Positions 21,880 through 32,247 of a stretch of DNA of 35,973 nt are shown here, piece by piece; position 1 is the first letter of the stretch, and each line of letters starts with the position of its first letter. The translations under genes were made by a program, and so were the position numbers. This DNA is from Cercozoa sp. M6MM (Eukaryota; Endomyxa: Ascetosporea): NCBI GenBank assembly GCA_040357565.1, contig JBDODJ010000117.1; one strand, 5' to 3'. The notes beneath the pieces were generated by a model that made no database searches, was not told the origin of the DNA, and was given only the letters and a program-made list of their open reading frames with translations.

Positions 21880-24136
21880 CTACTCGGCACGTGAGATCTG
21901 GCGCCGCGAGCGCTTCAGCTTGCCGCGCAGGCGCTGCTGCAGCGAGGCATCGGCTGGGCCGGCGGATTGCTGCTTCTTGGGCTCGCTGTGAGACGCACCC
22001 GAGACGCTGCTGTCGTCGGCACGCTTCCTGCTCTTGTTGCTCTTGCGCATGCCCTTGGGTCGGCGCGACTTGTCGCCAAACTTGCCGATTTTCTTGGTCT
22101 TGCCGTCCTTCTTGACGATGGTGGACTTGCCCTTTTTGGTGCCTTTCTTCTTCTTGCCCTATATGGTGAGGGAGATACACACAACGAGACTCACCTGATA
22201 GGAAAAAGCACCTTGGTAGTGGACTCTTCTGCCAGTCGGAGCTGCTGCTGCTGTCGGCGCTCATTTTGCTCCTCCTCGGAGCTGCAAAAACGCGTATAGG
22301 AAATCGTCGATACATCCATACAAAAGACAGAGGATACAGGTTGCGCCAGCGCGCCTTCTTCTTCTTCTTGTCTTTGGACTCAACGCTGTCGTTTTCTTGC
22401 ACCTTGCCGCTCTTCTTATCTATGGGTATACATTATATACAGGCACAGACACAACTACGTGCAAGCACAGCATGTACCAGGCAGGTGGACACGGCCGTGT
22501 TTCTTCTGCTCCTTCTCTCGTCGGCGCTGTTTCTTGGCCTCTCGCTGCTCGGCGTTCTTCTGCACTCAGACAGTAGGAGAGTAAGGCAAGCGAAGATATG
22601 AGGACGGACGCGTGCTCACCTTCTTCTGCTTGGACTTGTTGTCGGCGGCCTTCTTGAGCACCTGCGTCGACTGCCATTGTCGCACGCGCACCTCCCTTTA
22701 AGTTAACATGCACGGATAACAGGAGGATGGAAAGGCGGCAATGAATACCTGTTGGCGATTTTGAAATTGGCCGGCGACTTGCGTGCCTCAGCCAGTGCCT
22801 TCTCGAGCGCCTCGCGCGTCACAAAATTCACGTAGCCGAAACCCTTGCCGATTCCGATGTTGGCATCACGCACGCAGCGCACCGACCGGATACCGCGGTG
22901 CCCAACACCTATTCGACAAGTCAAGACCGCGAGGTACACAGATGTGTACTCGTACAGACAGTTGAATACCTTCGACATTGGCGAAAAGAACGCGCAGTTC
23001 CTCGTCGCGCACGTTCAGCGGCAGATTTCCGCAGAACAGAGCGAACTTCTGCGCAGGAAATAAAGTGAAATGATGGTGCGATGAGAAAGCACAGAGGCCA
23101 AAACACAGAGATTAACGATTCAAGTCAGTACCTGATCGCTGGCGGCATCGCGGTTGGCCATGTCGACCGACAGGTGGTGCGACTCGCCGCACAAGCTTCC
23201 GTTCAGCTCGCTCACCTGCCGAGAATATATATATATATATATATGTATATACATGGAGATATATACACGTCATACCGCCTTCTGAGCCGCCTCAACCGTC
23301 GCCATGACAACGTACGCATTCATTGTGTCCTGTAGAGACAACAAGTGCATCGGAATAGGTGACAAGGCAGAAGATCCTTAGTTACACGTTGTTCGTGGAA
23401 GTCGCCGGTGAGAACAGCCGCCTTGCGCGGCATCAACGGGTTTCTGTGTTGACAGTGTGATAGACATGCAATGCCAAGCAGACGAAGAGACAATGATACC
23501 GAGTGCCTGCCGAACGGAAACGGACCGCCTCGACCTACAGTGAGGGAGGTATCGAGAGGCGACAACATAGGGAGGTACGAGAGATTGTACCTTGCCACAC
23601 GACTTAAATAGTTTCATGAGCGTCTTGCGAGTGGCGTCCAGGCCCATCTACAAACACATACACAACATCAACAACAACACAGACAGCAGTCAACACAGGC
23701 ATACCTTGGCAGCAGGCACGTTGGACACAAAGCACGTGCGCTCATTGCGATCGTCCTACCATGGGTACAGACATGGTCTATGTTCGTGATGTGTGTGAGA
23801 GGAGTGATGTACCTGTCGCTGTCGCTCGGCCTGCTTCTGTTGCAGCTTGACCTGCTCGGCAAACTGTTCGGCCACCTCGATGTCCTTCTGCGCCTTCTTG
23901 GACAGCTTGCGGCGCTTGCGGCGCTGCTCGCTCTCGGCATCGGCGTCGCCCTTGTTCTCGTCCTCATTGTCGCTGTGGTCGCCCTCGTTGTCGCTGTCGC
24001 TGTCGCTGTCGCTGTTGGCGGCTACACTCGACAGACCGAGCACCGGCTCTGGCGTCTCGACCACGTGCTCGACAGGCGCCGTCGGGTCCAAAAGACGCGC
24101 GATGTCACCCGCCTTGTAGCTCTCGGTCGCGCTCAT
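21880..24136 (-). CDS. Two-RRM nucleolar protein, RBM34/Nop12-like
   Basis: Start MSATESYKAGDIARLLDP at 24136, followed by an acidic serine-rich tract (SDSDSDSDNEGDHSDNED) and basic RRKRRKLSKKAQKD. The first RRM begins RTCFVSNVPAAK, has the NPLMPRKAAVLTGDFHEQ linker strand and continues NAYVVMATVEAAQKAV. The second RRM starts KFALFCGNLPLNVRDEELRV with IGIGKGFGYVNFV as its RNP1 segment. A Lys/Arg-rich C-terminal tail follows over several exons (KKKKGTKKGKSTIVKKDGK), ending RSRRQISRAE, with TAG at 21880-21882. This order (acidic N-terminus, two central RRMs, basic tail) is that of RBM34 and yeast Nop12, which act in pre-60S rRNA maturation in the nucleolus. About a dozen exons. It is convergent with OAT (244 bp) and divergent from uL11m (324 bp). 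Exon edges near 22200-22700 are uncertain. Confidence 0.8.
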
Positions 24137-24460
24137 TGCTCTGGCACGCTGCTACTTACGCTTGCGAGGTGTAGCGTGCTTCTGGGTACGAAGTGATCTT
24201 TATACAAAATTATTAAAAAACGGATGTGGCTACAGTATAATTGTTCTGTTATTGTAACGTGATATTCTCGAAACTTTGCACACAAACAGCATTAGTTTAA
24301 CACTTGCTGCAGTATGAGCGTATTAAGTTTCGCTATGTACATGCCAGAGCCAAGTAGTTTCTTTTTTTTCGACATTATGTACGGCGCTCCGCGTTGCACT
24401 AAAACGCCATCTATCGCGTGCGTGGCCTTGTGCACACGGGGTTGTAGAGTCTAACTCATC
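24137..24460. promoter_or_regulatory. Compact bidirectional promoter region
   Basis: This 324-bp spacer separates the start codons of the divergent RBM34/Nop12-like and uL11m genes. It includes AT-rich patches (ACAAAATTATTAAAAAACGG near 24204) and a T-run at 24360-24370. No individual factor site is claimed. Confidence 0.5.
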
Positions 24461-24846
24461 ATGTCAAAGGGAGGCGGCGGTGCGGCCACGCTGATGCGCT
24501 ATGTGCGTCTGCGCGTTCCAGCCGGCCAGGCCAAGCCATCTCCTGCACTGGGTCAGGCTCTGGGTCCGCTTGGTGCGTTTGTGCTTTGGTTATTGTCCGA
24601 TCAACCGACTTGGCATTATTTCTGGCGGCGATTCGTGCTTTTTGTAAGTTAGGTCTGAACATGATGATGTTCTGCAAGTCATTCAACGAGCGCACTCAGC
24701 ACTTCCGCGCGGGTACGCAAAATAGTACGAGCACATCCGACTGCACCGAACCTTGTGTATGCAGGCGTTCCGCTTCGCGTCAAGTTGTCTGCCTTCAGTG
24801 ACCGAACATTCACTTTCACCACCAAGGTAGCTTACCTGCCTTGCTC

Positions 24847-24919
<73 letters not shown>

Positions 24920-25373
24920 TGTGTGTTTGTGTGTGCGTGTGTGTGTGTTGTCGGTGCACGCATGTGTACGTGGCGTTTGTAGAACCCGCCAACGAGCTGG
25001 CTGATCAAGCAGGCCGCTGGAATTGAGAAGGTGCTTTTTTTTGTTTCGTTGATGAGCTCTGTACCTCCTGGTGTGATCATCAGGGTGCCAAGGATCGCAG
25101 CGAAAATGTCGGCTCCGTTGATGTCAGACAGGTACATTTAACAAACAATCTCACCCTGGCTTAGTTCAGCTGTATGTGCCTACCCACGGATGCAGGTTTA
25201 CGAAATCGCCAAGTTGAAGCTGCAAGACGACGGCATGGACCACCTGTCACTGCGACAAATGGTACAGCCGGTTTTACTTCTGCCCAAAACTGCCTGCCTC
25301 ATGCTCTGTCTGCTTGCAGTGCGACAACATCGTTCACAACTGCTACAACATGGGTGTCAGCGTGACCAAGTAG
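24461..25373 (+). CDS. Mitochondrial large-subunit ribosomal protein uL11m (L11)
   Basis: Seven exons join in frame. Start MSKGGGGAATLMRYVRLRVP leads into AGQAKPSPALGQALGPLG, the bacterial-type L11 signature (KAGQANPSPPVGPALGQHG). Then LNMMMFCKSFNERTQ, VPLRVKLSAFSDRTFTFTTK, NPPTSWLIKQAAGIEKG and VYEIAKLKLQDD follow. The C-terminus IVHNCYNMGVSVTK with TAG at 25371-25373 matches bacterial EGTARSMGLVV. The protein binds the large rRNA GTPase-associated region. The bacterial-like sequence argues for the mitochondrial rather than the cytosolic uL11 (RPL12). No classical cleavable presequence is seen. The first exon is Gly/Ala-rich. An intron of about 140 nt is a (GT)n tract. Confidence 0.9.
24847..24949 (+). 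repeat. (GT)n microsatellite, intronic
   Basis: A GT run of about 70 bp, then interrupted GT units, sits in an intron of the uL11m gene between FTFTTK and NPPTSW. Confidence 0.95.
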
Positions 25374-26012
25374 TTTATCGTGGCCTTGCGGTCGATCGGA
25401 TTGAGGCAACATATAAATGCGATGCAACTCACATAAGTCAGTTCGATGCTTCCGGTTGTTTTGCGTTGCTACGCACAAAAAATGCAGCTTCGGATTCGAA
25501 TGTTATTAACGTAATCATGCGACGAAACGACGTTCTCCATCCGGTCAGTCAGATATGTCTGAGTTCCGGTTGCTCCGCGCGAGAGAAAGTTAATCACTTC
25601 GGACCTTTCGGAGAGTGGTGTATTGTGTTTGTCTGACCTCTCCGAGAGTATTGCTAACCTTACCCTGTGCTCGGTAGACTGACCTCATAGATTTTGCTCC
25701 TTTCCTGAAAAGGCTCTCTAACAGGTAAAGCACCTCTCCAGGCTCCAGTCCTTCCACTCTCGTGACATCCCTTGTTGCTGCCTTCCCAGCACAGAGAGCC
25801 TTTCTTTTACTCTTTCCTCCTTCTCCTTCCTTCATCTCTTTCAATTCATGTCGAACGAACCGAACACTAATTTAAACGACTTTTCTTTAGTCGTTGTCTT
25901 CACCCGACTAAGATTTGCGTTGCATTGGCAATCTCGCAACAAAAACGTTAGTCGAGTCACTCAGTCTGGCGTGTCCGTGCGATGCATCGAATGGATGCAA
26001 AGACCGATTCAA
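25374..26012. other. Convergent intergenic region containing dispersed repeat copy B
   Basis: This 639-bp gap lies between the 3' ends of uL11m (plus) and the PH-domain gene (minus). Besides the repeat at 25632-25786, I see no exon or RNA gene. Pyrimidine-rich sequence follows the repeat on the plus strand (25801-25840). Confidence 0.5.
25632..25786 (-). repeat. Dispersed repeat copy B (about 155 bp, inverted relative to copy A)
   Basis: The reverse complement of this interval aligns with 17864-18027 over its full length. Shared blocks include CAGCAACAAGGG, GCCTGGAGAGGTGCTT, GAGAGCCTTTTCAGGAAAGG and GCACAGGG. The copies have diverged by substitutions and short indels. A minus-strand open frame runs through it (LLESLFRKGAKSMRSVYRAQ), but copy A does not keep that frame, so I do not call it a gene. 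Confidence 0.8.
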
Positions 26013-26468
26013 TCATTGCTGCAGCAAGTGCAAGTGCGACAGTTCGAGAGTGCACTGCGCGAATTGGTCCGTGTCACCAAAGGCGTCCACGTGCGGTCTG
26101 ATCGATACGAGACACATTATATATCGACACGCCCACGACACAATTTAGAATGCAGAGAACACGGCACCGCAAGGAGTCGATGCACTCCAGCAACGCCTCA
26201 TTCAGCGGCTCACACACGAAGAACTCCGACTTTGGTATCCTACGTGACAGGTACATCTTGTACACATGCACACAAGGTCGGGTGAAGGTGGCACCTGTCG
26301 TGCCGACGACGCTGCAGGCGTATCCACTTGACGACGGCGTCGACACGTGCCGGTGAGATGTGCACAAAGAAGCGCGCGTGTGTCGGCGACAAGAAACGTT
26401 CGCGCAGTTCGCTCACGCCATCGACGAACCGTCGCTGTCTCTGTGTGTATGTGTGTGTGTGTGTGTGT

Positions 26469-26511
<43 letters not shown>

Positions 26512-28371
26512 GAGCACCTGTACAAAAGGAGAGAATGCGCGTACCTGTCGAAGCGAGCTGAGGTCATGTCGCTGCGTTCGCAGATACAGCTTGTCCACCG
26601 AGACGACGAAGCGAATCCTCGATCGCCCTGTGTCATAAAAACACAAACCTACAAAAGACATGCAAAAGAAGAACAGGTACAAGCGACTGCGTCGTCGTCG
26701 ATGACAGAAGACGCGTTGCCCGTCGTGTTGAGCGAAGGCGAGCCGAACAAGGACGACAGGCGACGACCCCGCTGGCCTGGAGTTGTCGGGGCACTGATCT
26801 GAACACGCAAACAGACCTTCCATCACAACATACGTGTAGCTTGTGTTGCATGAAACCGAAAAGGCAGAGTCAGACGAGCAGTCGTCCACGCTGCTGAACC
26901 GACTCAACGGGGTACTGTTGCCTGTTGGACCAGATGAATATGTCAGGGTGGTAAGGGTATCATAGGTGTACCAAAAGAAATGTTCGACATGACACTGCTG
27001 TTGTCTAGCAGAAGTCTGTCCTGCACAGGGAACTCTGGTCGGCGCTCTTTGATCTGTATGCACACCAGATGTAAACTCGTGCGTCCACACACGTTAGCGT
27101 CTGAGTTTGGCACCATCCAAGTCGAGAACTGGCGCCTCAGTTTCTCCACTCGCAGAAACTGTCGCACATCCGTCAGCTGCGCACAGAACCAACTGTTCGG
27201 GTAGTGCCTGTGAAGAAATGTGTCACTGCACCAAAGTATTGACAAGGTGCTCGACTTCCATCGTTTCCTTCTGCGCGGTCGCTCCTGCAAAATAAATAAT
27301 ACAACACCAGCATTAGTAAGCACAGCGGTACCGATGATATCGTCGAATGCGTCAATGTTGTCGTTCAACCTGTCATGATAGCTTCCTGTGAACAAAACGA
27401 AAACACGCAGATGCGGGCATCTCGTCAATCAGTCATCTGTCAAATAGAGAACAAACGAAATGCCCGAAGCCACTGTATCCGCGCGGACGAACTTCGCGTC
27501 CGAAACTACGGTAGAATAATGCTAGGATGCACTAGCCAGTATCTGAAGGCGAAAGAGTACGGTGAGAACATCGCCATCTCTTGAACGCACTTCCATCAGT
27601 AGCGAGTTTGAATAGTTTCCTGAGACAAGCGCGCATACACCCACAACTACACGAGGACAAACAAGACCAGGCACCCTCCAGTGGTCGCTCAATTGTCGGA
27701 GTCTCTGTGTCTGCTAAGTCGAACGCGTATCACAACATGGACCCTGATTTGAGTCAAAAGGAGCAAGTGGATGGTACCACTCGAGGATGTCGACGAGGAA
27801 GCACCCGGTGCGTGCACAAAAGTGCGCGCGAACTTTCGCAGCTTTCGCTCGTTCTCGACTTCTTTCTCTCTTTCGAAAAACCATTGGTAAAAGTCGAAAG
27901 AAAGAAAGCAAAGAACAGACAAAAACACACGAGCGCTGCTCGAATTCGACAAGCTCGGGCGCCAATTCAAACCAGCTGACAAACAAAGCAAAACAAAACA
28001 AAATAAAAACGGCCAATTTAATTCAACTCCATAAACCATGTCAAAGTACCGCCTTTCACCAACACGCACAAGCTTCGCGTAACAATCGTCGACACAAAAG
28101 CTTTTGGTCTGTTGTAGCAAAGCAAGTGACGCAAAGTCGAGTGGGAAGCAACGAAAGCTACGTATCGGTCGCTTTTGTCGAGTGCCGAGTGGCGCCGCAG
28201 CACGCCGCTTCGGCACAGCACAAACCAGTGTTCTTGCCAGCGATTGCCGCGCGCGTCCCACTGCAAACAAAACCCAGTTTGTTTGTCCAGTACGATAATT
28301 ATTATTGGTCAAGCATGGTCACAAAACACAATGTTTAAAAGCACCTGTTCTAAAAACCCACAGTGCTCCAT
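26013..28371 (-). CDS. PH-domain protein, otherwise unrecognised
   Basis: Start MEHCGFLEQ at 28371 splices in phase to WDARGNRWQEHWFVLC, then SGVLRRHSALDKSDRY: the first strands of a pleckstrin-homology domain (G.L.....W..RWFVL). Later exons include NERKLRKFARTFVHAPGASS, DTETPTIERPLEGNYSNSLL, NDNIDAFDDIIG, STPLSRFSSVDDCSSDSAFS, the Ser/Thr-rich TTPGQRGRRLSSLFGSPSLN, then RSRIRFVVSVDKLYLRTQRH and RRFVDGVSELRERFLSPTHA. It ends ECIDSLRPHVDAFGDTDQFA and LSHLHLLQQ, with TGA at 26013-26015. PH domains commonly bind phosphoinositides or proteins at membranes; no ligand can be read here. Several internal exons (27100-27700) have two open frames, so the middle of the model is weak. One intron holds a (GT)n plus-strand tract. 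Confidence 0.5.
26441..26511. repeat. (GT)n microsatellite, intronic to minus-strand gene
   Basis: The GT run on the plus strand is AC in the sense of the PH-domain gene. It lies just downstream of the donor that follows DLSSLRQ. Confidence 0.9.
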
Positions 28372-28801
28372 GTGCACACCACGGGGTGCTACCCACGCCG
28401 CTGCACACGGAGCTATGGAGTTTTGATACCGTACGGTAATGTACTGTACCAGTAGTACTGGCTACAGTACAGTTTTCTGCTTGGGCTCCCGCCTTACGTT
28501 CCAGTTTCAAAAACTTCAAGCGCAGTTCCGTCCCGAGTTTCTACACGTCCCGGACTGACATTAAGTGCTTCACGCTAGTTAACTCAATTGGTACGCACCA
28601 ACCATGAAGTCGACTTCGGTAACTGGGGAACGTCAAAGGGGAGTTGTAAACTTATGGTCACGGCCACGCAGGGAAACTACATCGGTGGTTTCCTAGAAGA
28701 CTCAACTAACTAACGAACTCAATTGGTACGGATACGTCTGCTGTACCCATCGTAATACATTTGCGGAATATAGATGCAAGGCATGTCATCCGAAAATCAC
28801 A
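28372..28801. other. Spacer with palindromes and a 15-bp direct repeat
   Basis: This gap lies between the 3' end of the G-alpha gene and the 5' end of the PH-domain gene, both minus strand. It contains TACCGTACGGTA (perfect 12-bp palindrome, about 28428), CCAGTAGTACTGG (about 28449), and AACTCAATTGGTACG repeated exactly at 28581-28595 and 28716-28730. I see no exon. Confidence 0.6.
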
Positions 28802-30786
28802 TCACGGAATGATCTGTGCTTGCACAAGCGAGTTTCGAATGATAATGTCTTTCTGCACGAAGAACAGCGAAAGTACTTTGCACAAGGCATGGTCTATATC
28901 GGTATGTACCGTGAAGTCAAAGACACGTCGAACACTCTCGGTGTCGACGGCGCACGTCGCATGGATATACTGCGGTCTGCCGTTGAGTCGTTCGACAAAG
29001 AGACCAGTGAGAAAGTCGAGGCCCTCTTGATAAGACTGGCCTCCCTGAGTGTTCATACCATACCTTTAAACCCGAGATACCATATGTTGTGTTCAATCAA
29101 ACCTGGTACGAGGCGCACATTGGCGAGGTTTGCAGTGGGATCTTCCGCACTTCCATTTTTTCCTTGAACAGGTCGCTGTCCACATAAAACACCCGACATA
29201 AGCGATTGGCACAGTATATACGCACGTACCTTTTATTGAGGAACAGAATTATCGGCGTCTTTTTGAACCATCTTGAACGGCAGACGTCCTCTGAGTACAG
29301 TATGAGTATATGAGTGTGCGCGGACACGAAGCAAACACTGACAGAAAAAACGAACGCACCAAAGAGCATGACGGCCTCATCAAACGCGTTCACGTCGGCG
29401 TCTTCGAACAGCTGTACGTCGTAGTCCGAGATGCTGGCGACAAACATCACCGCCTGCAAAACACGGTTATGGTGAAACACCGTCCGGTCTCACAGACAAA
29501 ATAAAACGCACTGTAATGGCTTTCTCAAAAACGTGAATCCACTGTACAGACAACAAGAGCATAAGACACTGAACTTGCAGAAACAGACACACACTGGATA
29601 GAAACACCTTGCGACGCTCGTTGCGTTGTCCACCGACATCGTACACGATGAAGTGATTTCGCGAACTGCAGTTGAATGCGATAAAGTCTACTATACCGCT
29701 CTCTCCCAAAACAATGTAGAGCATCAAAGTACACGGTGAATTCTGTCTCCACAACGCCTGTCGTTCGGACTCGCATGCGCAGTAAGTCCTCTGTTTGTAT
29801 TGCAGACAACATCATAGGTATCGGAAGTCTTCTATTATACAGTAACTTACCAAAGGTTGGAACGTATCCAGGCGATGCCAGCAGCTGAATTTTATCTACT
29901 CAGACAGAAGCGTCTCCGTACACGCATATGCAGCAAGCGTCGTGTACCGAACAGATAGGACACGCCGTCTGGCAGGTGCACTGAATGTTTCTCGCGCTGG
30001 GTAAAGACGGTCTGGACTGCATGACTCTGCCATAGCATCTGCGCTCCGCAGATATGTATCAGTGGCAATACGTACACTGGCCACCGGAAGAAATGTAAAC
30101 TTACAGCCACATCGGCGGCCTCGGAGGCACTCAGTATCGTCTCGTCTTCGACTCTTTCGATGTGCTGTGCTGCACTTGCTTCTTCTGTTGATGTATACAC
30201 AGTTGGCATAAAAAAAGACAAAAACACGGTATTCTGAAGTTTCATGGCACCGGCCGAGAAGTCTTCGTACTCGCAGTGTTCCAAAAGTGCATGCATAGCC
30301 GATACGACGTTTCTACCGACAGAAAAATCAACAGGATACACGCGCCTTCAATAAGAGGAACCGCGTATTACCCAATCATAGAACTCGTGTGTGTCGCGAG
30401 TGTTTCTGTGTCAAAACCTTTGCCGTGAATGTGCGTCAGCTGCCGCAGTATCGTGCTCTTGCCAGACCCTGCATCAGTGCACACGTCACACGCATGATAC
30501 TGTGATTCACATGTACAGTACCGCCTGCGCCAAGCAGCAAGAGTTTCTTGAGAGCACCTCCTTCCCGACAACTACATTCGTGTGTCAATGCACTGTTGGC
30601 TGTCCCACAACGAATGCCATTGTCCGCTTTGTGTACCTGCGTTTAAGTTCGTTGTCGACAAGGGCGCTGCGTTGCGACGCCGCGCGTTCTTCTGTTTACA
30701 CGCACAGTACAAGTTCCAATGCGGCACATGCGCACCCCCAGTTGTTGCGCCCGCTTACCTGGAGTTCCACTTGCACAGCAAGGCAT
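28802..30786 (-). CDS. Heterotrimeric G-protein alpha subunit
   Basis: Sixteen short exons give a full-length G-alpha. The start MPCCASGTP at 30786 has an in-frame stop just upstream; it keeps candidate palmitoylation cysteines but has Pro, not Gly, at position 2, so N-myristoylation is not expected. Then EERAASQRSALVDNELKR and LLLLGAGGSGKSTILRQL (P-loop, normally GAGESGKST), HIHGKGF, a helical domain, MRVRTTGVVETEF (switch I with its arginines), VYDVGGQRNERRKW (switch II with catalytic Gln), VASISDYD, WFKKTPIILFLNKSDLF (NKxD box), and YIHATCAVDTESVRRVFDF (TCAT box). It ends VQAQIIP, TGA at 28802-28804. It would couple a receptor to effectors at the plasma membrane. The exon 9-10 junction needs a 34-nt intron ending GAG. 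The subfamily cannot be assigned. Confidence 0.88.
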
Positions 30787-30974
30787 TGTGGGACGTCAGA
30801 AGTGACCCACGCCCAAACGTCAATACAGGCCGTGGCGCGCGTACTCTTGTCGCTGTGTGTGCGCACAAGATCGCTCGTAGGCTAGTACACCAAGGCAAGC
30901 CTCCGGAGTGTATCCTGATCTCGCTGGGCTCAAGTAGTGTGCGACCCAAAAGACCGATCAATTGTTGGTCGGTC

Positions 30975-30984
30975 GTCACGTGAC
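30975..30984. promoter_or_regulatory. CACGTG-centred palindrome upstream of G-alpha gene
   Basis: GTCACGTGAC is a perfect 10-bp palindrome around an E-box/G-box core, about 190 bp upstream of the G-alpha start. It is flanked by GTTGGTC (30964) and GACCAAC (30982), which are also complementary. A role as a bHLH/bZIP site is inferred. Confidence 0.3.
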
Positions 30985-31000
30985 CAACGACAGGAGCGGC

Positions 31001-31050
31001 AACTCGTGTTAATTCCAAACTCGTGCTAATTCCAAACTCGTGTCAATTCC
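31001..31050. repeat. 17-bp unit in three tandem copies
   Basis: AAACTCGTGCTAATTCC-like units occur at 31001-31016 (16 bp), 31017-31033 and 31034-31050, differing at two or three positions. They lie between the Derlin stop and the G-alpha start. Confidence 0.85.
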
Positions 31051-31126
31051 ATGTTATTCTGCAATTTTCTATTAATGTAAATTTCCGACTTGTCGCGCAA
31101 CAATGATTGCTTGCTGTCGCGTGTGC

Positions 31127-32247
31127 TCAGCGTAGACGGTGACCGCGGCTGCGCGCGACGTGTGGTTGCGCCGGGGCAAAGAGACGCGACCACGCGTTTG
31201 GAGTCTGTAGCGTGCGCTTGCCGTTTACTCTGCCCACAGCATGAGCCCGTCTGTTGTCTATCCCAGGCAAAGAAAAAACAGCGCACCGCTCGGCAATGTC
31301 GGTGAGGAAGACGTAGAGATGACCGGCAAAGATCGACAGCAGGTCCGACACGATTGACTGAGCGCAAGCGTGTCCACTTAATTTGTGGATGTCCCCAATA
31401 AACACGTCTGTACCTGTCCGATGACGAGGTGAAACACGCACAAAGCGAACGGCAGGTGCCAAGCCTTCATCTGGAAGCCGTACACTGCACCAGACATTAA
31501 ATGAGACTGTGTAAAACATGGTGTGAATCCCAAGAAATTTACTAGAGACGGGCGTCATGATGTTCTTGCGCGACCACACATAAAGCAACACGTTGATCAG
31601 GGACGGACCGTAGGCGAAAAAGTTGAGACGCGGTGTAAGCCAGGCACACGCGTAAAACAGCGCCATACAGCACAGCAGCATGAAGGTTCTGTGCAAATTC
31701 AGACATTCAACATATTCATTCAGTCCAGGAAGAGGAGAAAGCGGGATACAAATCAGCACGGCCTTGGTGGCCCGAGAAGTGCTGCGTCTCCAATGTCGCG
31801 CCGTACTTGAGCTGCACTAACAATCATTCTTTTTGATCGCACAAGGGCAGGAGTTGAAACAACAGTTGACAGGTGAGACAAACGAGCAGCACCAGCAAGA
31901 TCTGCGAGATCAAGAACGAGAACGAGAAGCCACCAACAAACACGGCAGCTGTGGCCAACCGCCAAACCTGTCCTCACAAGACAGAGTGCTCAGGGAGATA
32001 GCCTACACACGTTTCACAATGCACCTGAAACTCCTTGATGAAGTCGGGAACAAATAGAAGTTTCATCGGGTCCAGGAAGCCCAGCGAAGTCAGCACTGTC
32101 AGCGAACACGACGCCAGGAACAATGTCTACATTCAGACAGGTAAGGTTCTATTGCCTCCAGGTGAAATAAACAGGGTTGGGTAGTACCCGCGTCACTGGC
32201 GGGATGCTGTAGAGCCATTGCTCGACGGCGCTGCGCTGCACTGCCAT
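31127..32247 (-). CDS. Derlin-family ER membrane protein (ERAD)
   Basis: Eight exons splice in phase. The start MAVQRSAVEQWLYSIPPVTR at 32247 matches the Derlin N-terminus (EWYLSIPPVTR). Then come LGFLDPMKLLFVPDFIKEFQ and VWRLATAAVFVGGFSFSFL (the WR of the WR motif is present), ILLLKYGATLETQHFSGHQG, the TM helix FMLLCCMALFYACAW, LLYVWSRKNIM, MKAWHLPFALCVFHLVIG and IVSDLLSIFAGHLYVFLTDI (family: DLLGIAVGHIYYFLEDV). The tail GKRTLQTPNAWSRLF matches the family's LKTPxWL. Stop TGA at 31127-31129. Derlins are rhomboid-like pseudoproteases of the ER that help retrotranslocate misfolded proteins to the p97/proteasome path. The position equivalent to the GxxxG-type region (IFAGH) is retained. Length is about 240 residues, as expected. 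No C-terminal SHP box is obvious. Confidence 0.9.

Noticed and set aside
24461-25373. Cytosolic uL11 (RPL12)
   Set aside because: AGQAKPSPALGQALGPLG and the C-terminal sequence are bacterial/mitochondrial-type L11, not the eukaryotic cytosolic form.
25590-25844. 84-residue minus-strand frame over repeat copy B as a gene
   Set aside because: The matching copy A does not keep this frame, there is no family resemblance, and the interval is better explained as a dispersed repeat.
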